Origin: Lachnospira pectinoschiza | Lineage (GTDB): Bacteria; Bacillota; Clostridia; Lachnospirales; Lachnospiraceae | Direction: 5' to 3' | DNA: 64,000 nt | Assembly: GCF_900103815.1 (NCBI RefSeq) | Contig: NZ_FNHZ01000001.1 | Span: 372,001-436,000, forward strand | Part shown: one piece after another, positions 1-7,955 of the stretch | Position numbering within the stretch: position 1 is the first letter of the stretch | How the letters are laid out: each line of letters starts with the position of its first letter | The notes under the pieces: generated by a model | The model's input: only the letters and a program-made list of their open reading frames with translations | What the model was told of the DNA's origin: nothing | Databases searched by the model: none | Position numbers and translations under genes: made by a program

Positions 1-1
1 A

Positions 2-763
2 GGTTTTCATCCTTTTGGAAGATGTTCGTCTAGCTTGTGGTTTAAGGATGCAGATTGGTTGGATTTTAACATGTTTCAGTCTGGACATAGAAGATATGAC
101 CAGTGCCAGATGGGTGCCTGGGATGATACAAGTAATCAGTTGTCTTTATTTGGAGAGGATAACTGGCGCTATGTGGAATTTGATCATGCAAGCTCTAATA
201 GACCAACTCTTGATGGAGAGCCTTCTTATGAGCAAATATTACAAGGCCTGCATGATGACACTCAACCTTACTGGCAATCAAGGGAGGTAAGAAGATACGC
301 TTATTGGTCTGTGTTTGCTGGAGCTGCCGGACATACATATGGAGATTGTTCAATTATAATGTTTTATGATGGTAGTATAGACGGAGTGGTTTATGGAGCT
401 AAGGATTATTGGCAAAAGGCTATGCATCATGAAGGCTCAGGACAGATGAAGCATCTTAAGGACTTAATGGAGTCAGTAGATTTTACTAATGGTGAATCAA
501 GAGATGATTATTTAATAGAAGGACAGCGAGAAAAGCATGATAGAATTGCTGTATTTGCTTCTGATGATTTCTTGTTTGCCTATAATTATTTAGGAAAGAG
601 CTATAAATTAGATACTAGTGCTTATATTGGTAAAGATATTTATTATTTTAATCCGGCTACAGGAATTTATAGTTACATTGATAAGGTTAAAACAGATATC
701 TACCAATATGAACAAATTCCAGATTACAATGGAAACACAGATACAGTGTTGGTGATACAATAA
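2..763 (+). CDS. GH140-like (DUF4038) glycoside hydrolase, 3' fragment
   Basis: The reading frame is open from the window edge, so the gene is 5'-truncated by the window and not by mutation. The visible 253 residues begin with HPFGR and contain DADWLDFNMFQSGHRRYD, typical of the DUF4038/apiosidase-like (GH140) barrel. The last 80 residues (from about SDDFLFAYNYLGKSY to the end) look like the C-terminal beta domain called putative collagen-binding in this family. Such enzymes cleave side-chain sugars from plant polysaccharides. Substrate and any signal peptide cannot be judged because the N-terminus is missing. No terminator is obvious before the regulator gene 40 bp downstream. Confidence 0.75.
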   Translation, partial: GFHPFGRCSSSLWFKDADWLDFNMFQSGHRRYDQCQMGAWDDTSNQLSLFGEDNWRYVEFDHASSNRPTLDGEPSYEQILQGLHDDTQPYWQSREVRRYAYWSVFAGAAGHTYGDCSIIMFYDGSIDGVVYGAKDYWQKAMHHEGSGQMKHLKDLMESVDFTNGESRDDYLIEGQREKHDRIAVFASDDFLFAYNYLGKSYKLDTSAYIGKDIYYFNPATGIYSYIDKVKTDIYQYEQIPDYNGNTDTVLVIQ

Positions 764-802
764 ATTTATAAATTACGAAGGGATAATAATATATTTGCGA
801 GT

Positions 803-1474
803 ATGGAAAAGAAAGTAAAATCACGTAATGTATTAGATAAGCTTTCTAGTGAAAGCAGAGAAAAATTTTTAAAGCTTGGGAAAATTGAAACACGAAAAAA
901 AGGCGATGTTCTCTTTATTGAAAGAGAGAAGATAGAGCATATGTACATAATTCTAGAGGGTTATGTCTCTTTGTATAGAAATTCAAAATACGGAGATGAA
1001 AGAGTTATTTTTATATGCACTGATGGCGAAATTGTAAATGAGGTTTGTTTACAGGACAATAAGACGTCTATTGCTGCAAGAGCCTTAAGTGATCTAAGAC
1101 TTTTAAAGATTTATGTTAAGGACCTAGATAATTTTTTTGAAAATGATTACGAAGCCTTTAAGATTGTGTATAATTCCTTAGCTCACAAATTACGTAGGCT
1201 GTATAGACAAACAGGAAATTCTAATGGAACTTTTCCAATTGAAAAAAGATTAGCTGCTAGGATTTGGAAACTTGCAAGGGATTATGGTAAAGATATAGAT
1301 AGTGGAAGAAAGATTAAATTTGAGGTAACAGTTACTTTACTAGCTAGTATGGTAGGAGCTAAAAGAGAAACTGTGTCCAGAATAATTTCTAAAATGAAAA
1401 AAGAAAAACTTATAAAACATGATAAAGGTGTTTTAATTGTAACAGATATGGACACTTTAAAAACTATAGTATAA
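803..1474 (+). CDS. Crp/Fnr family transcriptional regulator
   Basis: A 223-residue protein with an N-terminal cyclic-nucleotide-binding-like beta roll (about 20-130, containing KGDVLFIEREKIEHMYIILEG) and a C-terminal winged helix (about 150-223, with LLASMVGAKRETVSRIISKM as recognition region). Family members sense anaerobiosis, nitric oxide, CO or small molecules. No N-terminal cysteine cluster for an Fe-S centre is visible, so this is not a classical Fnr. The position directly upstream of asrABC suggests it controls sulfite reduction. A GTGA-N6-TCAC palindrome typical of this family lies 55 bp after its stop. The AAGGGATAA upstream of the ATG is unusually far away, so the start is only moderately certain. 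Confidence 0.85.
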   Translation: MEKKVKSRNVLDKLSSESREKFLKLGKIETRKKGDVLFIEREKIEHMYIILEGYVSLYRNSKYGDERVIFICTDGEIVNEVCLQDNKTSIAARALSDLRLLKIYVKDLDNFFENDYEAFKIVYNSLAHKLRRLYRQTGNSNGTFPIEKRLAARIWKLARDYGKDIDSGRKIKFEVTVTLLASMVGAKRETVSRIISKMKKEKLIKHDKGVLIVTDMDTLKTIV

Positions 1475-1529
1475 ATCAACCAAAAAATATGAGGAGATTT
1501 GATTATTTTTTAACAAAAATGACATGAGC

Positions 1530-1543
1530 GTGATTTAAATCAC
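1530..1543. promoter_or_regulatory. Crp/Fnr-type operator palindrome upstream of asrA
   Basis: GTGATTTAAATCAC is a perfect 14-bp palindrome of the GTGA-N6-TCAC form bound by Crp/Fnr proteins. It lies between the regulator gene and asrA, just before a strong hairpin. Binding by the adjacent regulator is inference. Confidence 0.5.
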
Positions 1544-1551
1544 AGATTTTA

Positions 1552-1597
1552 TACCGGTTATACTTGATAATTATTATCAGGTATGACCGGTTTTTTT
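1552..1597 (+). terminator. Intrinsic terminator or attenuator between crp/fnr gene and asrA
   Basis: A long near-perfect inverted repeat (ACCGGTTATACTTGATAA pairing with its complement ending in GACCGGT) is followed by seven T residues. It ends the regulator transcript. Because the Crp/Fnr-like palindrome lies upstream of it, it may also act as an attenuator in an asr leader. Confidence 0.75.
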
Positions 1598-1708
1598 GAT
1601 ATTTATTTTTTTACAGGAAAAGGACTGGGACAACTTTGTAGTTGAGATTGTTAAATAAAAGACAATCTGCTAATAAAAAATCTTTTTGTAAAGGAAAGGA
1701 GATGTGTT

Positions 1709-2701
1709 ATGGGTTATCAATTAGCTAAAGACAAGATGGAATCCATATTTAAGAAATTACAGGAAACACATGATATTTATGCTCCTGTAGTAAAAAAAGG
1801 AGACGGTACATTTTCAGAAGTAGACGTTGTTCGATACGATAAAGTAACAAGTCTTGATGAAATCGAATGGAATAAGAAATCAGATTATTCTTTTAAAGAG
1901 GCTTTATTATCGATTAACGAAACTCTTTTCTACTTTACAGAAGATGAAACAACTGTCCCTAAGGGACCAACTAAGGATTTACTAATTTTCCTTAGGGCCT
2001 GCGATATGCATGCTCTTAAAAGATTAGACCAGATTTATCTTGATAATAAGTTTGGGGATTTTTATTACCAGAGAGTTAGAGCAAGAGCTAAGTTTTGCTT
2101 AATGGGTTGTAGTAAGTCTTGCGAATCAGGTTACTGTGTAAGCATGGGAACTAATAAGGCAGATAATTACGATTTATACTTAAAGCTTGATGGGGATAAG
2201 GCCTTTGTGGATGCAAAGAATGAAGACTTTGTAACTGTTTTTGAAGGAGAGACAAAACAGGATGTAACTCCAGATTATGTAACAGAGAATAAGGAAAAGG
2301 TTACAATCCCTAAGAATTTATCTAAGGCAACTAAGGACAATCCTATTTGGGAAGAATATGGCAGCAGATGTATTGGCTGTGGAAGATGTAATTTTGTCTG
2401 TCCAACTTGTACATGTTTTACAATGCAGGACATTTTCTATAAGGATAATCCTAAGGTTGGTGAAAGAAGAAGAGTTTGGGCTTCTTGTCAGATAGATGGC
2501 TATTCAGAAATTGCTGGTGGCTTTGAATTTAGAAAGAAGCAGGCAGATAGAATGAGATTTAAAGTGATGCATAAGCATTATGATTTTGAGAAAAGATTTG
2601 GCTATTCCATGTGTGTAGGTTGTGGTAGATGCGATGATGTCTGTCCTGAGTACATTTCACATGCAGCAATTCTTAATAGATTAGCAAAGGAGGAAGGTTA
2701 A
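1709..2701 (+). CDS. asrA: Anaerobic sulfite reductase subunit A
   Basis: A 330-residue Fe-S protein, first subunit of the AsrABC enzyme that reduces sulfite to sulfide in the cytoplasm. Two C-terminal 4Fe-4S clusters are visible: CIGCGRCNFVCPTC near residues 222-235 and CVGCGRCDDVCPEY near 305-318. An additional cysteine group lies at CLMGCSKSCESGYC (about 130-143). The start follows a good ribosome binding site (AAAGGAAAGGAGATGTGTT). The gene is spaced 1 bp from asrB, giving a tight operon asrA-asrB-asrC-fnt. Length and neighbours match the Salmonella and Clostridium systems. Confidence 0.95.
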   Translation: MGYQLAKDKMESIFKKLQETHDIYAPVVKKGDGTFSEVDVVRYDKVTSLDEIEWNKKSDYSFKEALLSINETLFYFTEDETTVPKGPTKDLLIFLRACDMHALKRLDQIYLDNKFGDFYYQRVRARAKFCLMGCSKSCESGYCVSMGTNKADNYDLYLKLDGDKAFVDAKNEDFVTVFEGETKQDVTPDYVTENKEKVTIPKNLSKATKDNPIWEEYGSRCIGCGRCNFVCPTCTCFTMQDIFYKDNPKVGERRRVWASCQIDGYSEIAGGFEFRKKQADRMRFKVMHKHYDFEKRFGYSMCVGCGRCDDVCPEYISHAAILNRLAKEEG

Positions 2702-2702
2702 T

Positions 2703-3494
2703 ATGAAAAATGAATATGTTCCATTTCCTTCTAAGATAAAAGAAGTAATTAAGCACACAAATTTAGAGTACACCTTCCGTATGGAATTTAATGGTGAGGT
2801 TAAGCCAGGACAGTTCTTTGAAATTTCTATTCCAAAGTATGGTGAAGCTCCAATTTCAGTAAGTGGTATTGGGGATGGCTTGGTAGATTTTACAATTCGA
2901 AGAGTTGGTAAGGTTACAGATGAGGTTTTTGAAAATTATGTTGGCGATACTTTACTTATTCGCGGACCTTATGGTAACGGATTTGATATTGAAAATTTTA
3001 AGGGAAAGGAAGTCGTAATCATTGGTGGTGGTACTGGTGTATCTCCAATGAGAGGTGTTATTCAGCATTTTGCAGCTAATCCTAAAGATGCGGTTTCAAC
3101 AACACTTATTGCAGGTTTTAAGAGCCCTGAAGATGTTTTATTTAAGGCAGATTTTGAAGAGTGGGCTAAGACTATTAATGTAATTAAGACTGTAGATGCA
3201 GCGCCTGAAGGCTATGAAGGACCTGTGGGTATGGTTACTAAATATATTCCAGACCTTAAGTTTGAAAATCCTAAGAATGCAGTATTTATCTGTGTTGGAC
3301 CTCCAATTATGATTAAGTTTACAATCCAGGAAATTAAAAAGCTTGGTATTGAAGATGAGCAGATTTGGACATCTTATGAAAGAAAGATGTGTTGCGGTAT
3401 AGGAAAATGTGGTCACTGTAAGATGGATGACAAGTACGTCTGCTTAGATGGACCTGTATTTAATTACACTGAAGCTAAGGAATTATTTGATTAA
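2703..3494 (+). CDS. asrB: Anaerobic sulfite reductase subunit B
   Basis: 263 residues with a ferredoxin-NAD(P)+ reductase fold: an N-terminal FAD-binding barrel (about 1-100), then the NAD-binding region with IGGGTGVSPMRG (about 108-119). A C-terminal cysteine motif CCGIGKCGHCKMDDKYVC (about 230-247) is expected to hold a 2Fe-2S cluster. It passes electrons from NAD(P)H to the catalytic siroheme subunit. It is translated in the same operon as asrA and is followed 10 bp later by asrC. Confidence 0.95.
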   Translation: MKNEYVPFPSKIKEVIKHTNLEYTFRMEFNGEVKPGQFFEISIPKYGEAPISVSGIGDGLVDFTIRRVGKVTDEVFENYVGDTLLIRGPYGNGFDIENFKGKEVVIIGGGTGVSPMRGVIQHFAANPKDAVSTTLIAGFKSPEDVLFKADFEEWAKTINVIKTVDAAPEGYEGPVGMVTKYIPDLKFENPKNAVFICVGPPIMIKFTIQEIKKLGIEDEQIWTSYERKMCCGIGKCGHCKMDDKYVCLDGPVFNYTEAKELFD

Positions 3495-3504
3495 GGAGGT
3501 TTCT

Positions 3505-4497
3505 ATGAGTCTTGATATAAATACAAAAAAAGCCAAAAAACATGCTTGGCGTATTAGTAAAGAGCGTGGTATAGGAGCTTCTAGAATTAGAGTTCCTGGC
3601 GGCTATCTAGATGCCGAAGTACTTGGCATGGTACAAAAAATTGCTAGAGAATATGGTAATGGATATGTTCATTTAACAACACGTCAGGGTTTTGAAATTG
3701 AAGGAATTCACCTTGAAGATATGGACAAGGTTAACGAATTACTTCAGCCAATTATTGAGAAGGTTGGAATTAATCAAAATCCAGAAGATAAGGACAATAA
3801 TAACGGTTATTCTGCATCTGGTACACGTAATGTATCAGCATGTATCGGTAATAATGTATGTCCATTTGCTAATTATAATACATCTAAGCTTGCAAGAAGA
3901 ATTGATAAGGAGATTTTCCCAAATGATCTTCACTTTAAAATTGCATGTACAGGATGTGCTAACGACTGTGCTAAGGTTCGTATGCACGATTTCGGTATTA
4001 TTGGTATGACAATGCCACAATACGATCCTGATAGATGTATTAGCTGTAATGCTTGTGTTAAGGGTTGTACAGCCTTATCCGTTTCAGCACTTCGTATGGA
4101 AAACTATAAGATTGTAAGAGATACTGAAAAATGTATTGGTTGTGGTGTCTGTGTTACTAAGTGTCCTACAAGAGCGTGGACAAGATCTGAAAAGAAGTAT
4201 TATAAGCTTACAATAATGGGTCGTACAGGTAAGAAGAATCCTAGACTTGGTAAGGACTTCCTTGTATGGGCGGATGAAGAAAATATTGTTAAGATTATCA
4301 AGAATACATATGCTTTCGTTGAAGAGTATATTTCACCAAATGCTCCAGCTAGAAAAGAGCATATTGGTTATATTATTGATCGCGTAGGCTTTGAAAAATT
4401 CAAAGAATTCGCACTTAAAGATGTAGAATTAATGCCAGAGACTATTATGAATAATAACGTGTATTGGGAAGGCATTCATTTTGATAATAAACATTAA
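3505..4497 (+). CDS. asrC: Anaerobic sulfite reductase subunit C (siroheme catalytic subunit)
   Basis: 330 residues with the nitrite/sulfite reductase half-domain at the N-terminus and the siroheme/4Fe-4S ligand cysteines in ACIGNNVCPF and CTGCANDC. Two further 4Fe-4S ferredoxin motifs follow: CISCNACVKGCT and CIGCGVCVTKCP. An in-frame ATG 57 bp upstream lies inside asrB. The start at 3505 was chosen because AAGGAGG sits directly before it. The enzyme reduces sulfite to sulfide with six electrons. Confidence 0.95.
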   Translation: MSLDINTKKAKKHAWRISKERGIGASRIRVPGGYLDAEVLGMVQKIAREYGNGYVHLTTRQGFEIEGIHLEDMDKVNELLQPIIEKVGINQNPEDKDNNNGYSASGTRNVSACIGNNVCPFANYNTSKLARRIDKEIFPNDLHFKIACTGCANDCAKVRMHDFGIIGMTMPQYDPDRCISCNACVKGCTALSVSALRMENYKIVRDTEKCIGCGVCVTKCPTRAWTRSEKKYYKLTIMGRTGKKNPRLGKDFLVWADEENIVKIIKNTYAFVEEYISPNAPARKEHIGYIIDRVGFEKFKEFALKDVELMPETIMNNNVYWEGIHFDNKH

Positions 4498-4524
4498 TAG
4501 GGTAAATGTTAAAGGAGTTAATTT

Positions 4525-5286
4525 ATGTTTAAAGATGAATTTGAAATGGCTGCAAATGGGGCTGCAGCAAAAGCAAACTTGCTTAAAAAGAATCCTATTG
4601 GATACTTCCTCTTATCAATGCTTGCCGGTGCTTATATCGGTTTTGGTATTTTACTTATTTTTACTATTGGCGGTCAGCTAGGAGGTGCTCCAGCAACTAA
4701 GACAGTTATGGGTGCTTCCTTTGGTATCGCACTTTCACTTGTTGTAATCTGTGGTGCAGAACTTTTTACAGGTAATAACCTTGTAATGACAGCAGGTGTT
4801 TTAAAGAAGAAGACATCAATATTTGATGCTATTAAGGTATGGATTGTCTGCTATCTAGGTAACTGGGCAGGTGCAGTTTTACTTGCATTGATCTATAACT
4901 GTACAGGACTTGCTAAAGGGGCAGTAGGAAACTTTATGGCAAACGGTGCATTAGGCAAAATGTCAGCAACAGCACCTGAACTTTTTACAAGAGCTATTCT
5001 TTGTAATATGTTAGTTTGTCTAGCTGTTTGGTCAGGTTTTAGAGCAAAGTCTGATTCAGCAAAATTAATCATGGTATTCTGGTGCTTATTTGCCTTTATT
5101 ACAACAGGTTTTGAGCATAGTATTGCCAATATGACTCTCCTTACAGAAGCACTTTTAAATCCATGTGGTGTAGCAGTTACTACAGCAGGATATTTTCATA
5201 ATCTCTTATGGGTAACCTTTGGAAATATGGTGGGAGGAATTCTATTTATTGCTATTCCTTACTATATCGCAGCTAAAGAAAAATAG
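4525..5286 (+). CDS. Formate/nitrite transporter family channel, probable hydrosulfide channel
   Basis: 253 residues with six membrane segments and the FNT signature region FGIALSLVVICGAELFTGNN (about 66-85). The gene lies 27 bp after asrC and before a terminator, as the last gene of the asr operon. In Clostridioides difficile the FNT protein encoded with asrABC was characterised as an HS- channel, so export of the sulfide produced by AsrABC is the likely role here. Formate or nitrite transport cannot be excluded from sequence alone. Confidence 0.88.
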   Translation: MFKDEFEMAANGAAAKANLLKKNPIGYFLLSMLAGAYIGFGILLIFTIGGQLGGAPATKTVMGASFGIALSLVVICGAELFTGNNLVMTAGVLKKKTSIFDAIKVWIVCYLGNWAGAVLLALIYNCTGLAKGAVGNFMANGALGKMSATAPELFTRAILCNMLVCLAVWSGFRAKSDSAKLIMVFWCLFAFITTGFEHSIANMTLLTEALLNPCGVAVTTAGYFHNLLWVTFGNMVGGILFIAIPYYIAAKEK

Positions 5287-5330
5287 AAAAATATTAGACT
5301 TTATAATTGAAAAAAAGAATTTAAACGAGT

Positions 5331-5367
5331 AAGCTATCCTATGTTATGTGGGATAGCTTATTTCATT
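5331..5367 (+). terminator. Intrinsic terminator of the asr operon
   Basis: AAGCTATCC pairs with GGATAGCTT across an 11-nt loop, followed by a moderate T-rich tail. Confidence 0.7.
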
Positions 5368-5466
5368 TTAAGTTAAGTCCAAATGCTAGTCACTTTATAA
5401 TTTTAATGATATAATAAATACAATAGTTATATTATTATCAATAAATACTATTATAATGGAGGGAAT

Positions 5467-6825
5467 ATGGGGATACTAAAAGATAATCAATTGGACATAA
5501 TGCTGTATATTTGCGGTATTTGTACAGCCCTGACAATTTTAGCTTTTATTTCAAAAGCACTTACTAAAAGAAGAAGGGTAGCTCTATTTTTAATGGAGTT
5601 TAGTTCACTATGCCTACTTTTATCAGATAGACTAGCTTATATTTATAGAGGAAATACATCAACAACAGGCTACGTTATGGTAAGAGTTAGTAATTATCTA
5701 GTGTATGCCTTAAGTTTATTTGTTATTTATACCTTTAATATGGTATTAAAGGAATTCGTTGTAAGAGTTAATGAAAATGATAAAATCAACTCTACAGTTC
5801 TTAGAATGGTTGATTCTTTATTAATAACAGGTGAAGCATTTATATTAATTTCACAGTTTACGGGAATGTATTACACCTTTGATGAAAGCAACAGGTATCA
5901 AAGAGGGGAATTATTTATGCTTTGTTACATTTTTCCACTTCTTTCCCTTATCCTACAGCAGGTAGTCGTTCAAAGAGAACGCAAAAAAATCAGTAAAATC
6001 ATGATTTGGCCACTTACACTTTTTACTATTGTGCCACTTCTTGCCACAATTGCTCAAATTTTCTTTTATGGCCTATCCCTTACAAACATTTCAATCGTGG
6101 GAATTGCTATGTTACTATACATTTTCTCTCTAATTGATCTTAACGATAAGATTAGTAAGGCTAATGAAAATGAAATTCGAATTTTAAAGGAAGAACAGGA
6201 ACTTTTAGCTAGCATGTTCGAAGAGACTGCTTCAGCGCTAGCAAGTGCTATAGATGCCAAGGATGAGTACACCCATGGTCATTCAAGACGTGTGGCAAGA
6301 TATTCTTGGATGATTGCAAAGATGGCAGGCCTTGAACTTACGGAGTGTAGAAAGATTTACTACGCAGCTCTACTTCACGACGTAGGAAAAATTGGTATTC
6401 CTGATGACATTATTAATAAAGCTGGCAAGCTTACTAAAGAAGAGTATGAAGTGGTTAAGCTTCATACAACCATCGGAAGCCAGATTTTATCAAGTATAAA
6501 CTCCTCTCCATACCTTAGTCTTGGAGCAAAATATCATCATGAATGGTATGACGGAAGCGGTTATCCAGAGGGACTAAAGGGTGAGGAAATACCAGTAATG
6601 TCAAGGATTATTGCAGTGGCAGATGCCTATGATACTATGACTTCAAAGCGAAGCTATAGAGATCCTTTGCCAGAGGCTAGAGTAAGAGAAGAAATTATAA
6701 ATGGCCTTGGAAGTCAGTTTGATCCAGTATTTGGCAAGGTTATGTTAGATATAATGACGGAGGAAGCTGACAACTTGTTTTTAAATGATAATAATGTATT
6801 TAAGCCTTTAAAAAAGGCCCAGTAG
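5467..6825 (+). CDS. Membrane-bound HD-GYP domain phosphodiesterase
   Basis: 452 residues. The first 225 contain about six to seven hydrophobic segments, a membrane sensor-like region without a recognised family. A short coiled linker (EIRILKEEQELLASMFEE) leads into a C-terminal HD-GYP domain with HGHSRR, the HD motif LLHDVGKIGIPDD and HHEWYDGSGYPEGLKG. HD-GYP domains hydrolyse cyclic di-GMP or related dinucleotides, and the signature residues are all present. The start has GGAGGGAAT upstream. The gene is 27 bp ahead of a polysaccharide deacetylase gene, probably cotranscribed. Confidence 0.9.
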   Translation: MGILKDNQLDIMLYICGICTALTILAFISKALTKRRRVALFLMEFSSLCLLLSDRLAYIYRGNTSTTGYVMVRVSNYLVYALSLFVIYTFNMVLKEFVVRVNENDKINSTVLRMVDSLLITGEAFILISQFTGMYYTFDESNRYQRGELFMLCYIFPLLSLILQQVVVQRERKKISKIMIWPLTLFTIVPLLATIAQIFFYGLSLTNISIVGIAMLLYIFSLIDLNDKISKANENEIRILKEEQELLASMFEETASALASAIDAKDEYTHGHSRRVARYSWMIAKMAGLELTECRKIYYAALLHDVGKIGIPDDIINKAGKLTKEEYEVVKLHTTIGSQILSSINSSPYLSLGAKYHHEWYDGSGYPEGLKGEEIPVMSRIIAVADAYDTMTSKRSYRDPLPEARVREEIINGLGSQFDPVFGKVMLDIMTEEADNLFLNDNNVFKPLKKAQ

Positions 6826-6852
6826 CTAAGGGATTTTGCTAAGGAGACGATT

Positions 6853-7815
6853 ATGGAAAATAATAGAAAAGTTCGAATCGTAATGTATCACTATACTAGA
6901 GATTTAGTCCATTCAAGATATCCTAACATTAAAGGCATGGACTTTCCTTTATTTAAAGAACAGTTGGAATTTTTCAAAAAAAATTATAATGTCATTAGCA
7001 TGGAAGAATTATTAGCAGCTGCTAATGAAAACTTAGATTTACCTGAAAATGCATTAGCTCTCACCTTTGATGATGGCTATATTGATAACTATACCTTTGC
7101 CTTTCCTCTTCTTCAGGAATTAAAGCTAACCGCTAGCTTTTATATAACCGGCAAAACCTTCGCAAAGCACGAACTTCTAGACGTGAATAAAATCCACTAT
7201 ATACTTGCAAGTACAGATATTAAAAGAATAGTCCCAGACCTAAAAAAGAAGCTGGATTTTTATAGAGGTAGGGAATATGACTACCCCACTAATGAAGAGC
7301 TTTGGCAAACCTATGCAGTAGATGGAAAATATGACAAAAAGGATGTAGTTTTTGTAAAAAAATTACTTCAAACCGTCCTTCCAGAAGACTTAAGAAACAT
7401 CATATCTAGTGAGCTTTTTAGCGACTATCTTGGAGTCACAGAAGAGCAGCTAGCCTATGAATTATATATGACAGAAAATCAAGTTAGAGTCCTTAAAAAT
7501 AACGGCATGTTTATAGGTCTTCATGGCTATGATCACTATTGGCTTGGAAATCTAGAAAAGGAACATATGGAAAAAGACTTAGAGGCAGCCCTTGAAATTA
7601 TGGATGAGTTTATAGATAGGGACAACTGGGTAATGAATTATCCATACGGAAGCTACAATCAGGATGTTCTTGATTTTGTAGTAAAGAAAGGGGCTAAGCT
7701 GGGTCTAACAACAGAGGTTAGAGTGGCTGATTTAAATAAAGATAATAAGCTTTTATTACCTAGATTTGACTGTAATGATTTTCCACCCAAAAGTGAGAAT
7801 TATAAGAACTTCTGA
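6853..7815 (+). CDS. Polysaccharide deacetylase family protein
   Basis: 320 residues with the NodB-homology motif LTFDDGY (about 70-76, metal-binding aspartates 73 and 74), a later HGYDH metal-binding motif near residue 225, and NYPYGSYN near 260. The family removes acetyl groups from cell-wall or capsular sugars. No signal peptide is evident, which is less usual for a wall enzyme, so a cytoplasmic or atypical substrate is possible. It is probably cotranscribed with the upstream HD-GYP gene and is followed by a terminator. Confidence 0.85.
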   Translation: MENNRKVRIVMYHYTRDLVHSRYPNIKGMDFPLFKEQLEFFKKNYNVISMEELLAAANENLDLPENALALTFDDGYIDNYTFAFPLLQELKLTASFYITGKTFAKHELLDVNKIHYILASTDIKRIVPDLKKKLDFYRGREYDYPTNEELWQTYAVDGKYDKKDVVFVKKLLQTVLPEDLRNIISSELFSDYLGVTEEQLAYELYMTENQVRVLKNNGMFIGLHGYDHYWLGNLEKEHMEKDLEAALEIMDEFIDRDNWVMNYPYGSYNQDVLDFVVKKGAKLGLTTEVRVADLNKDNKLLLPRFDCNDFPPKSENYKNF

Positions 7816-7840
7816 TAAATCTTATCATTAAGAAAGTTAT

Positions 7841-7872
7841 AAGATGTGGTTTTAGCCACATCTTATTTTTTC
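7841..7872 (+). terminator. Intrinsic terminator
   Basis: AAGATGTGG pairs with CCACATCTT across a 6-nt loop and is followed by ATTTTTT. Confidence 0.85.
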
Positions 7873-7955
7873 TATAGAGTTTATAGTGTAGTTATTAGCA
7901 GTTTAGTTTCAGTCGATTTTTAGTTTTCGACTAAGTTTTTAAGGAAAGGAAAATT

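Noticed and set aside
3448..3504. Upstream start for asrC inside asrB
   Set aside because: The perfect AAGGAGG lies directly before the ATG at 3505, and the extra residues come from asrB overlap.
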